Shown here piece by piece: positions 29,193-37,757 of a stretch of DNA of 64,000 nucleotides; the first letter of the stretch is position 1; each line of letters opens with the position of its first letter. The notes beneath the pieces are model-generated. The model had not been told where the DNA came from. It searched no databases and was given only the letters and a program-made list of their open reading frames with translations. The translations under genes and the position numbers were made by a program. The DNA is from Bacteroides intestinalis (GTDB lineage Bacteria > Bacteroidota > Bacteroidia > Bacteroidales > Bacteroidaceae), in NCBI RefSeq assembly GCF_902364365.1, contig NZ_CABJDN010000004.1:615051-679050 (forward strand). Reading direction: 5' to 3'.

Positions 29193-30527
29193 TTAGAACA
29201 GGAACCGCAGAATATCATTAAAGTTTGCCCAAAGCAGCAATCCGAATAGTAGAAACATACCCACCATTTGCGCACGCTCCATAAACTTATCACTTGGTTT
29301 GCGACGAGCCACAATCTCATAAATAAGGAATAGCACATGTCCGCCATCCAGTGCCGGAATAGGCAGGATATTCATGAAGGCGAGGATAATAGAAAGGAAT
29401 GCCGTCATATACCAAAACTGGTGCCAATCCCATGTAGCAGGGAAGATGCTTCCGATAGTTCCAAAGCCACCCAATTGTTTGGCACCCTCTTTAGAAAAGA
29501 GATATTTCATCTGTCCTACATAGCCTTTCAGAGTTTGTACTCCCAATGCTGCACCAGCGGGGAAAGAGGCCAGAAAACTATATTCTTTCTTTACAACCGG
29601 CAGTAACTGGTTGGTTGCCGTACGTGCCACTACACCTATCTCATAGATTGAATCTGTAGCAAAGGTTATAGTATCTATCACTCCGGCACGTGCATAAGTC
29701 AATGTGATATCATGAGAAGCTGAATCCGCTTTCTGACGGCGTAACATCTCTTCTTTAAAATCGAAATAAGCAATGTTCTTTCCGTCCAATTGCATAATGC
29801 TGTCACCTGCTTGCAAGCCGGCAAGGGCGGCAGGGCGGTTGGCACAAATACTATCAATAACATACGGATAGCGGAATGAGGCAAAACGTACACTGTCAGC
29901 CAGCAAACGTTCCATAAAATTCTCAGGAATATAAACAGATACCTCTTGTCCATCACGGCGTACTGTTACCTGACGGGCATCGACAACGCTTGTCAGCATG
30001 TCACCGCCATAACGTTCAAAGGGTACACCATCGGCAGATATCAATATGTCACCGTCACGGAAACCGATAGCTTTTGCCGTTTCATTGAATTCCATACCCA
30101 ATGGGGCTTTTTGTACCGGTACGTATTCATCTCCCCAGGTATAAAGTATCATAGAATAGATGAATAATGCCAATATGAAATTGAACAATACACCACCTGT
30201 CATGATTAGCAACCGTTGCCATGCCGGTTTGGCTCGGAACTCCCACGGTTGCATTGGCTGTTGCATCTGTTCGGTATCCATAGACTCATCTATCATACCT
30301 GATATCTTTACATAACCACCTAACGGCAACCAGCCAATACCATATTCCGTATCACTATTTTTCGGCTTGAACTTGAACAGGGTAAACCAAGGGTCGAAGA
30401 ACAAACAGAACTTTTCTACCCGTGTCTTGAAAAGACGGGCGAAGAGGAAGTGCCCTCCCTCGTGAACGATAACGAGCAATGAAAGGCTCATAATGAGTTG
30501 CAGGGCACGAATCAAAAATGTTTCCAT
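29193..30527 (-). CDS. rseP: RseP-type site-2 protease (M50)
   Basis: 444 residues. The zinc motif HEGGH is at residues 22-26 in the first membrane helix, the third ligand is in LDGGH (IPALDGGHVLFL) near the C-terminus, and PDZ-like domains occupy the middle (GFRDGDILISADGVPF, ALAGLQAGDSIMQLDGKN). It performs intramembrane cleavage of anti-sigma factors or remnant signal peptides. It is the last gene of the tsaB-to-rseP cluster, 97 bp after dxr. Confidence 0.95.
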   Translation of the reverse strand: METFLIRALQLIMSLSLLVIVHEGGHFLFARLFKTRVEKFCLFFDPWFTLFKFKPKNSDTEYGIGWLPLGGYVKISGMIDESMDTEQMQQPMQPWEFRAKPAWQRLLIMTGGVLFNFILALFIYSMILYTWGDEYVPVQKAPLGMEFNETAKAIGFRDGDILISADGVPFERYGGDMLTSVVDARQVTVRRDGQEVSVYIPENFMERLLADSVRFASFRYPYVIDSICANRPAALAGLQAGDSIMQLDGKNIAYFDFKEEMLRRQKADSASHDITLTYARAGVIDTITFATDSIYEIGVVARTATNQLLPVVKKEYSFLASFPAGAALGVQTLKGYVGQMKYLFSKEGAKQLGGFGTIGSIFPATWDWHQFWYMTAFLSIILAFMNILPIPALDGGHVLFLIYEIVARRKPSDKFMERAQMVGMFLLFGLLLWANFNDILRFLF

Positions 30528-30624
30528 CTAATAATTTTTCTATTTTACTATTAACTACTATTTACTATTCTTATTCTCCTCCGAGGAAGAAGGGAGTTGA
30601 GATACTCTAATACCTGTACTATTT

Positions 30625-31776
30625 TTATTTTATCAACTCTTGTGCAATACGGCGTGTCATCGCATCCGTAGCTACATAGTCCTCATATTCCGGTTTTGCC
30701 ACAAACGATACAATAGACATTGCTTTCTCTATCACATCACTCATGCCGAGGAATGAAATCTCATCCCGCAGGAAAGCGGCAACTACCACTTCATTGGCTG
30801 CATTCACGATACAGGGCATATTTCCACCTTTGTGCAAAGCTTCGTAAGCCAAAGCCAGATTGCGGAAACGGGTAGTGTCCGGTTGTTCGAATGTCAGGTT
30901 TGTGCACATCTTGAAATCTAACCGGGGAAATGAAGCCTTCAGGCGTTGCGGATAAGAGAATGCATACTGAATAGGCAGACGCATGTCCGGCATACCCAAT
31001 TGTGCCTTTACTGCACCGTCTTCAAACTGCACCATCGAATGTATAATTGATTGCGGATGTACCACCACTTCAATCTGATCCGGACGTACACCGAATAACC
31101 ATTTTGCTTCTATCACCTCGAATCCTTTGTTCATCATTGATGCGGAATCAATCGTGATCTTCGCTCCCATATCCCAATTAGGATGTTTCAAGGCTTGGGC
31201 TTTGGTTACCATAGCCAGTTGCTCCATCGTGCAATTGCGGAACGGACCACCGGATGCCGTAAGGATCACCTTCTCTATCGGATTGCCGAGTTCTCCCGCT
31301 AAACATTGGAAAACGGCTGAATGTTCGGAATCTACCGGTAATATAAGTGTGCCGGATAGGCGTGCCATATCGTTAATCAGCTCCCCTGCCACAACAAGCG
31401 TCTCCTTGTTGGCAAGAGCGATAGGTTTACGGGCACGAATAGCATTCATGGTTGGTTTCAGTCCGGCATAACCTACCATCGCAGTCAGTACGATGTCAAT
31501 TTCCGAGTCTTCCACAATCTGGCAGATAGCATCCGTTCCTGCATATACTTTGATAGGCAGGTCGGCGAGGGCTTCTTTCAGTTGGGCATATTTCGTTTCG
31601 TTGGCTATAACCACCGCTTCAGGTTTGAATTTCCGAGCCTGGGCAATGAGTTCTTCTACACGGTTGTTGGCGGTCAGCACATACGCTTCGTACTGGTCGC
31701 ATTGTTCTTCAATCACCTGTAATGCCTGCGTACCTATGGAGCCGGTGGAACCGAGTATAGCAATTTGTTTTTTCAT
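30625..31776 (-). CDS. dxr: 1-deoxy-D-xylulose-5-phosphate reductoisomerase
   Basis: 383 residues. NADPH-binding motif ILGSTGSIGTQALQVI at the N-terminus; substrate and metal site blocks LANKETLVVAGE, LPVDSEHSAVFQCL, ILTASGGPF and GAKITIDSASMMNKGFEVIEA. It makes 2-C-methyl-D-erythritol 4-phosphate in the non-mevalonate isoprenoid pathway. It is 11 bp downstream of the M23 peptidase gene. Confidence 0.97.
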   Translation of the reverse strand: MKKQIAILGSTGSIGTQALQVIEEQCDQYEAYVLTANNRVEELIAQARKFKPEAVVIANETKYAQLKEALADLPIKVYAGTDAICQIVEDSEIDIVLTAMVGYAGLKPTMNAIRARKPIALANKETLVVAGELINDMARLSGTLILPVDSEHSAVFQCLAGELGNPIEKVILTASGGPFRNCTMEQLAMVTKAQALKHPNWDMGAKITIDSASMMNKGFEVIEAKWLFGVRPDQIEVVVHPQSIIHSMVQFEDGAVKAQLGMPDMRLPIQYAFSYPQRLKASFPRLDFKMCTNLTFEQPDTTRFRNLALAYEALHKGGNMPCIVNAANEVVVAAFLRDEISFLGMSDVIEKAMSIVSFVAKPEYEDYVATDAMTRRIAQELIK

Positions 31777-31787
31777 TTATCTATCAC

Positions 31788-32648
31788 TTAAAATACAATA
31801 TATTGTTCCGGATTCACCGCCCGTCCTTTGTGCCATAACTCAAAGTGCAGGTGAGGACCGGTTGTCAGTTGTCCACTGTTTCCTACCAAAGCAATAGCCT
31901 CTCCGGCCTGTACAGTGTCCCCTTCACGTTTCAATAAGGAACTGCAATGCTTATATACGGATATAAAGTCTTGATTATGTTGTACTTCTATCACATATCC
32001 TGTTTCGGCCGTATAAGTACTCAAGATAACTGTACCATCCAGCGTAGCAAGTACGCTCTCTCCGGGATTGGCGGCGATATCCGTACCGTAATGTTTTCTG
32101 TCAGCATCAAATTTTTCTGTAATCATCCCCCGCGTGGGACGATAAAATATCAATCCTTCTATGTCCGGGCGGGCTGTAATGCTTGTCAGATTATACTTTT
32201 CTGTTTCTTCATATTGTTTCCGGAACTCCGCTTCCCGCTGTGTGCGTTCCATCAACGAATCTTCGCGTACAGTAGTCAGTGAGTCCATATTGTGCACAGT
32301 ATCTACCCGTATGGTTCCACTGAAAATATCCTGTATATTCATGATATACAAATTCTGGCGATCTACCAACTGTTGAAGTGAATCTACTCGTAAAGCATTC
32401 TCTACCACTTGGGCACGGATTTCACTGTTCATGTATCCCGGCAAGTAGTTGCGCAACGGAGTGAAAGCAATGATAACTGAGGCAACCAGAAACAAAACAG
32501 TCAGCACAGAAAGTAATACCGAGATGCCGTTTAACTTGGATACACGGAGACCGACTACTTCTTCGAGTGTATTCTCGTTGATGATAGTCAGCTTATATTT
32601 GAATTTGATATTACTCCAGAATGCTTTATGTCGTTTCTTTTTCACCAT
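31788..32648 (-). CDS. M23 family peptidoglycan endopeptidase-like membrane protein
   Basis: 286 residues. A cytoplasmic N-terminus, one membrane segment (LSVLTVLFLVASVIIAF, near residues 44-60), a coiled-coil-like linker (residues 80-150) and a C-terminal LytM/M23 domain with HYGTDIA (first His and Asp), YKHCSSL and HLHFELW. It probably cuts or senses peptidoglycan cross-links in the periplasm. It sits between rimM and dxr in the conserved cluster. Confidence 0.92.
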   Translation of the reverse strand: MVKKKRHKAFWSNIKFKYKLTIINENTLEEVVGLRVSKLNGISVLLSVLTVLFLVASVIIAFTPLRNYLPGYMNSEIRAQVVENALRVDSLQQLVDRQNLYIMNIQDIFSGTIRVDTVHNMDSLTTVREDSLMERTQREAEFRKQYEETEKYNLTSITARPDIEGLIFYRPTRGMITEKFDADRKHYGTDIAANPGESVLATLDGTVILSTYTAETGYVIEVQHNQDFISVYKHCSSLLKREGDTVQAGEAIALVGNSGQLTTGPHLHFELWHKGRAVNPEQYIVF

Positions 32649-32654
32649 ACGCGC

Positions 32655-32686
32655 TAATCACTTTTCACTCTATCACTAATCACTTA
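32655..32686. repeat. Single-arm heptad-like repeat between rimM and the M23 gene
   Basis: On the minus strand the spacer reads as near-heptads GTGATTA, GTGATAG, AGTGAAA, AGTGATTA, using the same words as palindromes A to C but without a complementary arm. It fills nearly the whole 39-bp intergenic gap. Confidence 0.6.
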
Positions 32687-32687
32687 T

Positions 32688-33224
32688 TTACACTTCCTCT
32701 GTTTCATCCAAAGCCAGCAATCCTTCGGGTAAATCCATTGTGATTACTTTGTGCTTTTGGTCAATGTTCAGGATGAATTCTTCTTGCGCAGGAATCAGTA
32801 ACTCTTCTCCCTGATGATCAACTACAAACAAGGTGTTGATGGTTGTGGTATCTACCTCTGTCACTTCTCCCAAGTCTCCGTGGTTAACTTCTTCTACACG
32901 GAAACCTACAAAGAAATCCCAGGTCAGTTCTCCCGGTCCGGCATCTTCAGCATGTTTGGAAGGAAAATAAACTTCCACGTTGGTGAACATCCGTGCACGT
33001 TCTGCTGTGTCTACCCCTTCCAGCTTTACCAATGCAGTGGAGTCGGAGCGGAAACGGTATTCTTCCAGGAAGAAAGGTACGAAAATACCATCCAACAGGC
33101 AGATTAAGTATTCAGCTTCCACCCGGTCGAAAATGTCATCGGTGAATGTGAATGACAACTCACCGTGAATGCCGTGCGGCTTGTTGAATACTCCTATTTT
33201 ATATACATCTTCTCTTTTTATCAT
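32688..33224 (-). CDS. rimM: Ribosome maturation factor RimM
   Basis: 178 residues. N-terminal RimM beta-barrel ([20 protein letters not shown], then FTDD) and C-terminal PRC-barrel ([20 protein letters not shown], then [19 protein letters not shown] and DLPEGLLAL). It assists 30S head assembly around uS19. It lies between murA (upstream, 42-bp gap) and the M23 gene. Confidence 0.95.
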   Translation of the reverse strand: MIKREDVYKIGVFNKPHGIHGELSFTFTDDIFDRVEAEYLICLLDGIFVPFFLEEYRFRSDSTALVKLEGVDTAERARMFTNVEVYFPSKHAEDAGPGELTWDFFVGFRVEEVNHGDLGEVTEVDTTTINTLFVVDHQGEELLIPAQEEFILNIDQKHKVITMDLPEGLLALDETEEV

Positions 33225-33266
33225 CTTATCATCCTACCATTCTTAATCATCTTCCACCATCCCATA

Positions 33267-34571
33267 TCATATTCTCGTAATTCTTGCTCCGATAGCGTTC
33301 AGGCGTCTTTCGATGTCCTGATACCCCCGGTCTATTTGCTCAATATTGTGGATACGGCTGCTTCCTTCCGCGCTCATGGCGGCAATCAGCAATGCAATAC
33401 CGGCACGAATATCAGGTGAGGTCATATTCCCGCCTCGCAGACGCATGGCATGGTTATGGCCAATGACGACGGCACGGTGAGGATCGCAAAGAATAATCTG
33501 TGCTCCCATATCTATCAGTTTGTCCACGAAGAACAGGCGGCTCTCAAACATCTTCTGATGGATTAGCACGCTGCCTTTTGCCTGAGTGGCAACTACGAGC
33601 ATTACACTCAGCAAGTCCGGTGTCAGTCCCGGCCAGGGAGCATCGGCAATAGTCATGATGGAACCGTCTATGAACGACTCTATCTGATACGTTTCCTGTG
33701 CAGGAACATAGATATCATCTCCCTGTTGTTCCAGTTTGATACCCAGACGGCGGAAACTTTCAGGGATGATGCCCAGGTTTTCATAAGAAACATTCTTGAT
33801 GGTGAGCTCACTTTGCGTCATGGCTGCCATACCGATAAAACTGCCGACTTCGATCATATCGGGAAGTATCGTATGTTCGGTACCGTGCAGTTCGTCCACT
33901 CCTTCAATGGTCAACAGATTGGAGGCAATGCCTTGTATCTTGGCGCCCATGCGGTTCAGCATCTTGCAAAGTTGTTGCAGATACGGTTCGCAGGCAGCAT
34001 TATAAATAGTGGTTGTTCCTTTGGCCAGTACCGCTGCCATCACGATGTTGGCAGTTCCGGTTACCGAAGCTTCGTCCAGCAACATGTAGGTGCCTTTCAG
34101 TTCGCAAGCTGAAATCTCATACGCTTCGCGCTCTGCGTTGTATGAAAAATCTGCACCCAGATTCTGTATACCGATAAAATGAGTATCCAGACGTCTGCGT
34201 CCTATCTTGTCTCCACCCGGTTTTGAAATCATCGCTTTATGAAAGCGTGCCACCATCGGGCCGATTAACATAACCGAACCTCGCAGACTGGAACATTTCT
34301 TCAGGAATTCATCGCTTTCCAGATAGCTCAAATCCAGCTTTTCAGCTTTGAAACAATACGTATCAAGCCCTTTTCTGGATACCGTAACGCCCATGTCACG
34401 CATCAATTGAATGAGATTGTTGACGTCCAGTATATCCGGAATGTTATGTACGGTCACCTCTTCGGCTGTCAGCAGCGTGGCGCAGATAATCTGCAATACC
34501 TCGTTTTTTGCGCCTTGCGGATGAATCTCGCCGGATAGTCTGTGTCCTCCTTCAATTACGAATGATGCCAT
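33267..34571 (-). CDS. murA: UDP-N-acetylglucosamine 1-carboxyvinyltransferase
   Basis: 434 residues. N-terminal GGHRLSGEIHPQGAKNEVLQI contains the KN pair of the active site. Further blocks are LRGSVMLIGPMVARFHKA, GGDKIGRRRLDTHF and, near the C-terminus, RGGNMTSPDIRAGIALLIAA. In the region corresponding to the fosfomycin-binding loop, the sequence near residue 120 reads RGSVML, without the loop Cys visible in Escherichia coli (my motif reading, not aligned). It starts peptidoglycan precursor synthesis. It is 90 bp downstream of the DUF4290 gene, separated by a heptad palindrome. Confidence 0.95.
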   Translation of the reverse strand: MASFVIEGGHRLSGEIHPQGAKNEVLQIICATLLTAEEVTVHNIPDILDVNNLIQLMRDMGVTVSRKGLDTYCFKAEKLDLSYLESDEFLKKCSSLRGSVMLIGPMVARFHKAMISKPGGDKIGRRRLDTHFIGIQNLGADFSYNAEREAYEISACELKGTYMLLDEASVTGTANIVMAAVLAKGTTTIYNAACEPYLQQLCKMLNRMGAKIQGIASNLLTIEGVDELHGTEHTILPDMIEVGSFIGMAAMTQSELTIKNVSYENLGIIPESFRRLGIKLEQQGDDIYVPAQETYQIESFIDGSIMTIADAPWPGLTPDLLSVMLVVATQAKGSVLIHQKMFESRLFFVDKLIDMGAQIILCDPHRAVVIGHNHAMRLRGGNMTSPDIRAGIALLIAAMSAEGSSRIHNIEQIDRGYQDIERRLNAIGARITRI

Positions 34572-34580
34572 AAATAGGGA

Positions 34581-34658
34581 TTTATGATTTATGATTTATG
34601 ATTTATGACTTATTGAACGGACTTTCCGCTTATAAATCATAAATCTGAAATCATAAAC
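34581..34658. repeat. Heptad-repeat palindrome E between the DUF4290 gene and murA
   Basis: Four exact tandem TTTATGA units (34581-34608) face an imperfect inverted set (34631-34658, read on the minus strand as TTTATGA, TTTCAGA, TTTATGA, TTTATAA). It shares the 7-bp period of palindromes A to C with a different word. Being inside a minus-strand cluster, it may modulate readthrough or mRNA stability. Confidence 0.85.
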
Positions 34659-34661
34659 CTG

Positions 34662-35282
34662 TTAGTACTTTCTCTTATTATTCCGGTTATCTCTCCGGTT
34701 ATTCTGATTGTTTATTTTCGGACGGTAGTTCTGATTGATACGTTCAGCCATCAGTTTGATGATGTCATCCGTCATCTGTAATTTGCCACCTGAATATTCG
34801 TTAAGATCTTCTGCAATTTTGCGGTCGTCTACCGTGTCCTTGTTCCAGGTCATGTAGTCTTTCTTCATGTGGTTGCAGATCAAGGCAATCAGATTTTGTT
34901 TTTCATCTCCTTCGGGGAAGTCAATCGCTTTCTTTATCAACACTTCCAGTGTACGGCCGTAGTGGCGGTAACGGATTTTGGTACTGGGGTAGGGAATCAT
35001 TTCCGGACGGGTATTCAAATTATCTTTGCGGATAATTTCATAAGGATAATCAATGTCCAGTCTGAAGTCGGACATGATAGCCAGATGATCCCATAGTTTA
35101 TGTTTAAAATCGGGCACATCACGCAGATGCGGGAACATATTACCCATAATGTTGATAATGGTGTTTGCGCAACGTTGGCGTTCAGCGCGATCTTCGATTG
35201 TCAACGCATGGTCAACCATGTTTTGGATGCTGCGTCCGTATTCCGGCAAAGGCATCCGTTTTTGTTGAGTGTTATATTGCAT
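34662..35282 (-). CDS. DUF4290 family protein
   Basis: 206 residues, mostly helical (MQYNTQQKRMPLPEYGRSIQ, then NMVDHALTI), ending in a basic Asn/Arg-rich tail (INNQNNRRDNRNNKRKY). It matches DUF4290, a Bacteroidetes family of unknown function. It is 3 bp after tsaB and upstream of murA. The basic tail suggests nucleic acid binding, but that is only an inference. Confidence 0.85.
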   Translation of the reverse strand: MQYNTQQKRMPLPEYGRSIQNMVDHALTIEDRAERQRCANTIINIMGNMFPHLRDVPDFKHKLWDHLAIMSDFRLDIDYPYEIIRKDNLNTRPEMIPYPSTKIRYRHYGRTLEVLIKKAIDFPEGDEKQNLIALICNHMKKDYMTWNKDTVDDRKIAEDLNEYSGGKLQMTDDIIKLMAERINQNYRPKINNQNNRRDNRNNKRKY

Positions 35283-35285
35283 ATA

Positions 35286-35978
35286 TTATAAAAGTTTTTT
35301 CGGTTTGGAGGCTACAAACTCTTTCAGGTAGAATGGTTCAAAATAAGCTACATCCTTAAAGTCGTTTTCGGCTATTGCTTTTTCAGCAAGTGGGAACATC
35401 ATCTTTGCCAGCGGACGAATGTCGTCAATGAAGTGAGCATTGGGATGAGTTATTTTATCTTTGCACTTGGCTGCCCCGTCTCCAAAGAAATAAACGGGAT
35501 GCTGATCCAGAAATTCCGTATAAGAGTTTTCGTCTACTATGTCAGCGGCTATGTCGCGTACAGGTTTCAGGGCACGGTCGTAAATGGCAGCATATACCTC
35601 CATACGGCGTGCATCGATCATCGGGCATAGCAATGCATCTTCGGGCAATTCATCATGATAAAGCAGTACCGGCACGCATTGCACCTTCAATGTCGGAAGA
35701 CCGATCAGTGGAATATTGCGTCCGTAACAAACTCCTTTCGCCATAGATACGCCGATACGTAATCCGGTGTAAGAACCCGGTCCGCAACTCACCGCTACTG
35801 CGTCAATCGGCATAGCATGACTGTCGGCAAACGACAGAGCTTCGTCTATAAATACCCCCAGCAGAGCGGCATGAGACGGACCGTTCAGGTCTTCTTTGTT
35901 AAATACATTTTGTCCATCTTCACTCACTGCAACGGAGCATGCCGAGGTGGACGTTTCAATATGCAAGATACACGACAT
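35286..35978 (-). CDS. tsaB: tRNA threonylcarbamoyladenosine biosynthesis protein TsaB
   Basis: 230 residues with an ASKHA-fold N-terminus (CILHIETSTSACSVAVSEDG) and the family blocks VAVSCGPGSYTGLRIGVSMA and GLPTLKV. TsaB partners TsaD and TsaE in making the t6A37 modification of ANN-decoding tRNAs. First gene of the seven-gene minus-strand cluster; a promoter is visible at 36003-36010. Confidence 0.95.
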   Translation of the reverse strand: MSCILHIETSTSACSVAVSEDGQNVFNKEDLNGPSHAALLGVFIDEALSFADSHAMPIDAVAVSCGPGSYTGLRIGVSMAKGVCYGRNIPLIGLPTLKVQCVPVLLYHDELPEDALLCPMIDARRMEVYAAIYDRALKPVRDIAADIVDENSYTEFLDQHPVYFFGDGAAKCKDKITHPNAHFIDDIRPLAKMMFPLAEKAIAENDFKDVAYFEPFYLKEFVASKPKKLL

Positions 35979-36002
35979 AGTCTTTTGTTAGTTTAATTGT
36001 GG

Positions 36003-36010
36003 CAAATTTA
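36003..36010 (-). promoter_or_regulatory. -7 element TAAATTTG for the tsaB-rseP cluster
   Basis: Exact TAnnTTTG match on the minus strand, 24 bp upstream of the tsaB start. Confidence 0.6.
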
Positions 36011-36075
36011 CAGGTTTATTTTCAGATACACAAGCGAATCCAAAAAGGGTTCAGAATCTTTCTTACGGCATTATT

Positions 36076-36107
36076 GGGAGGTATTTTATATTATTTCTAT
36101 CTTTGCT
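36076..36107 (+). promoter_or_regulatory. Promoter of the lemA operon (TTG, 21 bp, TATCTTTG)
   Basis: A TTG -33 element (36076-36078) and an exact TATCTTTG -7 element (36100-36107) are spaced by 21 bp. The leader also has a perfect Shine-Dalgarno string AAGGAGGT at 36159-36166, but it is 16 nt from the ATG, longer than the usual 5-9 nt. Confidence 0.7.
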
Positions 36108-36182
36108 GTCTGATTTTAGGAATAAATACTGAATTCGTTAACATAAAATAACCGGCACAAGGAGGTCGTTGTATCTGTAATT

Positions 36183-36734
36183 ATGATCGTAGCTATTATT
36201 ATTGTACTTTTTATTTTGGTGGTGATTTCGATGTACAACTCACTGGTGAGAAAGAGAAATCAGATAGAAAATGCTTTTTCTGCTATTGATGTCATGTTGA
36301 AACGTCGTTTCGATTTGATACCCAATTTGGTTGCAACCGTCCAGCAATATGCCAAGCACGAAGCTGATACATTTGCTGCAATAACGGAAATGCGCAACAA
36401 GACTTATACTTCTCTTAATGACAGCGAAAAGGCGGACTTTGACAAAATGTTTTCCAAAGTGCGTACTCAATTCTTTGCAGTGGCGGAGAACTATCCCGAA
36501 CTAAAAGCTTCTGAAAACTTCCTGCAATTGCAGCGTTCGCTCAATGAAACGGAAGAACAGTTGGCTGCTGCCCGCCGCACTTACAATGCTTCTGTAACCG
36601 ACTATAATAATGCCGTCCAGACTTTTCCTACGAATCTGTTGGCAGGTATGTTTGGCTTTACAAACAAAGCGGTGCTGACAATTCCGGAAGCAGAACGTGC
36701 GACTCCGGATGTAAAGAACTTGTTCAATTCATAA
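36183..36734 (+). CDS. LemA family membrane protein
   Basis: 183 residues. One N-terminal membrane helix (IVAIIIVLFILVVISMYNSL) is followed by the LemA helical bundle with VRKRNQIENAFSAIDVMLKR, then RFDLIPNLVATVQQYAKHE, and a C-terminal LLAGMFGF. The molecular role of LemA proteins is not established. It is followed within 11 bp by a DUF3137 gene, a pairing common in Bacteroidetes. Confidence 0.93.
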   Translation: MIVAIIIVLFILVVISMYNSLVRKRNQIENAFSAIDVMLKRRFDLIPNLVATVQQYAKHEADTFAAITEMRNKTYTSLNDSEKADFDKMFSKVRTQFFAVAENYPELKASENFLQLQRSLNETEEQLAAARRTYNASVTDYNNAVQTFPTNLLAGMFGFTNKAVLTIPEAERATPDVKNLFNS

Positions 36735-36745
36735 AATAGCCGGCA

Positions 36746-37675
36746 ATGGATTATGTAGATTTTGACTCTCTGGCGCAGAAGCTGGCCCCCACATTGCAAG
36801 TTCTGGAAAATAAACGTAAGGAACTCCTGAGGAAAGGGCGTTCAGAGGGTTTGATTTATGCTGCTGTTTTTCTGGTAGTAGGAGTGATCGCTTTGCTAAT
36901 ACTTAAATTGGAAGGAATCTTTGGTCCGATAGTTATTGTTGTTATTTCTGTAATCATTTTTATTACTTGCATCAATAATAAGTCGAAAATATTCTCCTCC
37001 TTTTATAAAGAAGAAGTGGTAGATGAAATAATCCATGCCTTTTGTCCGAATGCGACCTATTCTCCGAATAACGGAGTGGGTGAGGATCTTTTTAGAAATA
37101 GTGGGCTGTTTACTTCTCCCGACCGTTATCATGCCGAAGACTTGATAGAAGGATGTCTGGATAAAACCAGCTTTATCTGTTCCGAAGTACATGCTGAAGA
37201 GCGTAGGGCTCGTTCTACCAAGAATGGAGTACAGTATTATTGGGAAGATATTTTCAAAGGATTTCTTTTCATTGCTGACTTTCATAAAGAATTTCAGGGG
37301 GAAACGACCATTCTGCGGAATAGCTTTTTCAAGGTTAAAATGGGAACTTCAAGAGTGAAAATGGAAAATCCCGATTTTGAAAAAGTCTTTGATGTCTTTT
37401 CCACTAACCAGATTGAGGCCCGCTATCTGATTACCCCTTCCATGATGGAAAGAATGTTGAAGCTGGACAGCAATTTCAAGAAAGGAGTTACCATTAGTTT
37501 CCGGAACTCCACGATCTTGGTTGCCATTCCGGATTCAAAGAATCGGTTTGAAGCAGATGTGTGGAGTTCTTTGAATGATATGAGCATCCTTAAGTCGGAC
37601 TTTTCAGTGCTTCAATCCTTGCTGGATATTGTAGAGGAACTGAACCTGAATACACGCATTTGGAGTAAAGAGTAA
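36746..37675 (+). CDS. DUF3137 domain membrane protein
   Basis: 309 residues. Two adjacent membrane segments (LIYAAVFLVVGVIALLILKL and FGPIVIVVISVIIFITCI, near residues 35-73) are followed by a cytoplasmic DUF3137 domain (EVHAEERRARSTKNGVQYYW, IFKGFLFIADFHKEFQG). Function unknown. It is the second gene of the lemA operon and probably works with LemA at the membrane. Confidence 0.88.
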   Translation: MDYVDFDSLAQKLAPTLQVLENKRKELLRKGRSEGLIYAAVFLVVGVIALLILKLEGIFGPIVIVVISVIIFITCINNKSKIFSSFYKEEVVDEIIHAFCPNATYSPNNGVGEDLFRNSGLFTSPDRYHAEDLIEGCLDKTSFICSEVHAEERRARSTKNGVQYYWEDIFKGFLFIADFHKEFQGETTILRNSFFKVKMGTSRVKMENPDFEKVFDVFSTNQIEARYLITPSMMERMLKLDSNFKKGVTISFRNSTILVAIPDSKNRFEADVWSSLNDMSILKSDFSVLQSLLDIVEELNLNTRIWSKE

Positions 37676-37730
37676 GCGATAAACACATCACTTATTTCTT
37701 GAATAATTTTCACTAATGAAAATATTCATG

Positions 37731-37738
37731 TAATTTTG
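37731..37738 (+). promoter_or_regulatory. -7 element TAATTTTG for the yicC-gmk-nadD operon
   Basis: Exact TAnnTTTG match 19 bp upstream of the yicC start. An AT-rich imperfect hairpin (37701-37729, GAATAATTTTC and GAAAATATTC) just before it may terminate the DUF3137 transcript. Confidence 0.6.
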
Positions 37739-37757
37739 CGGAAAACTAAAGAATCTT

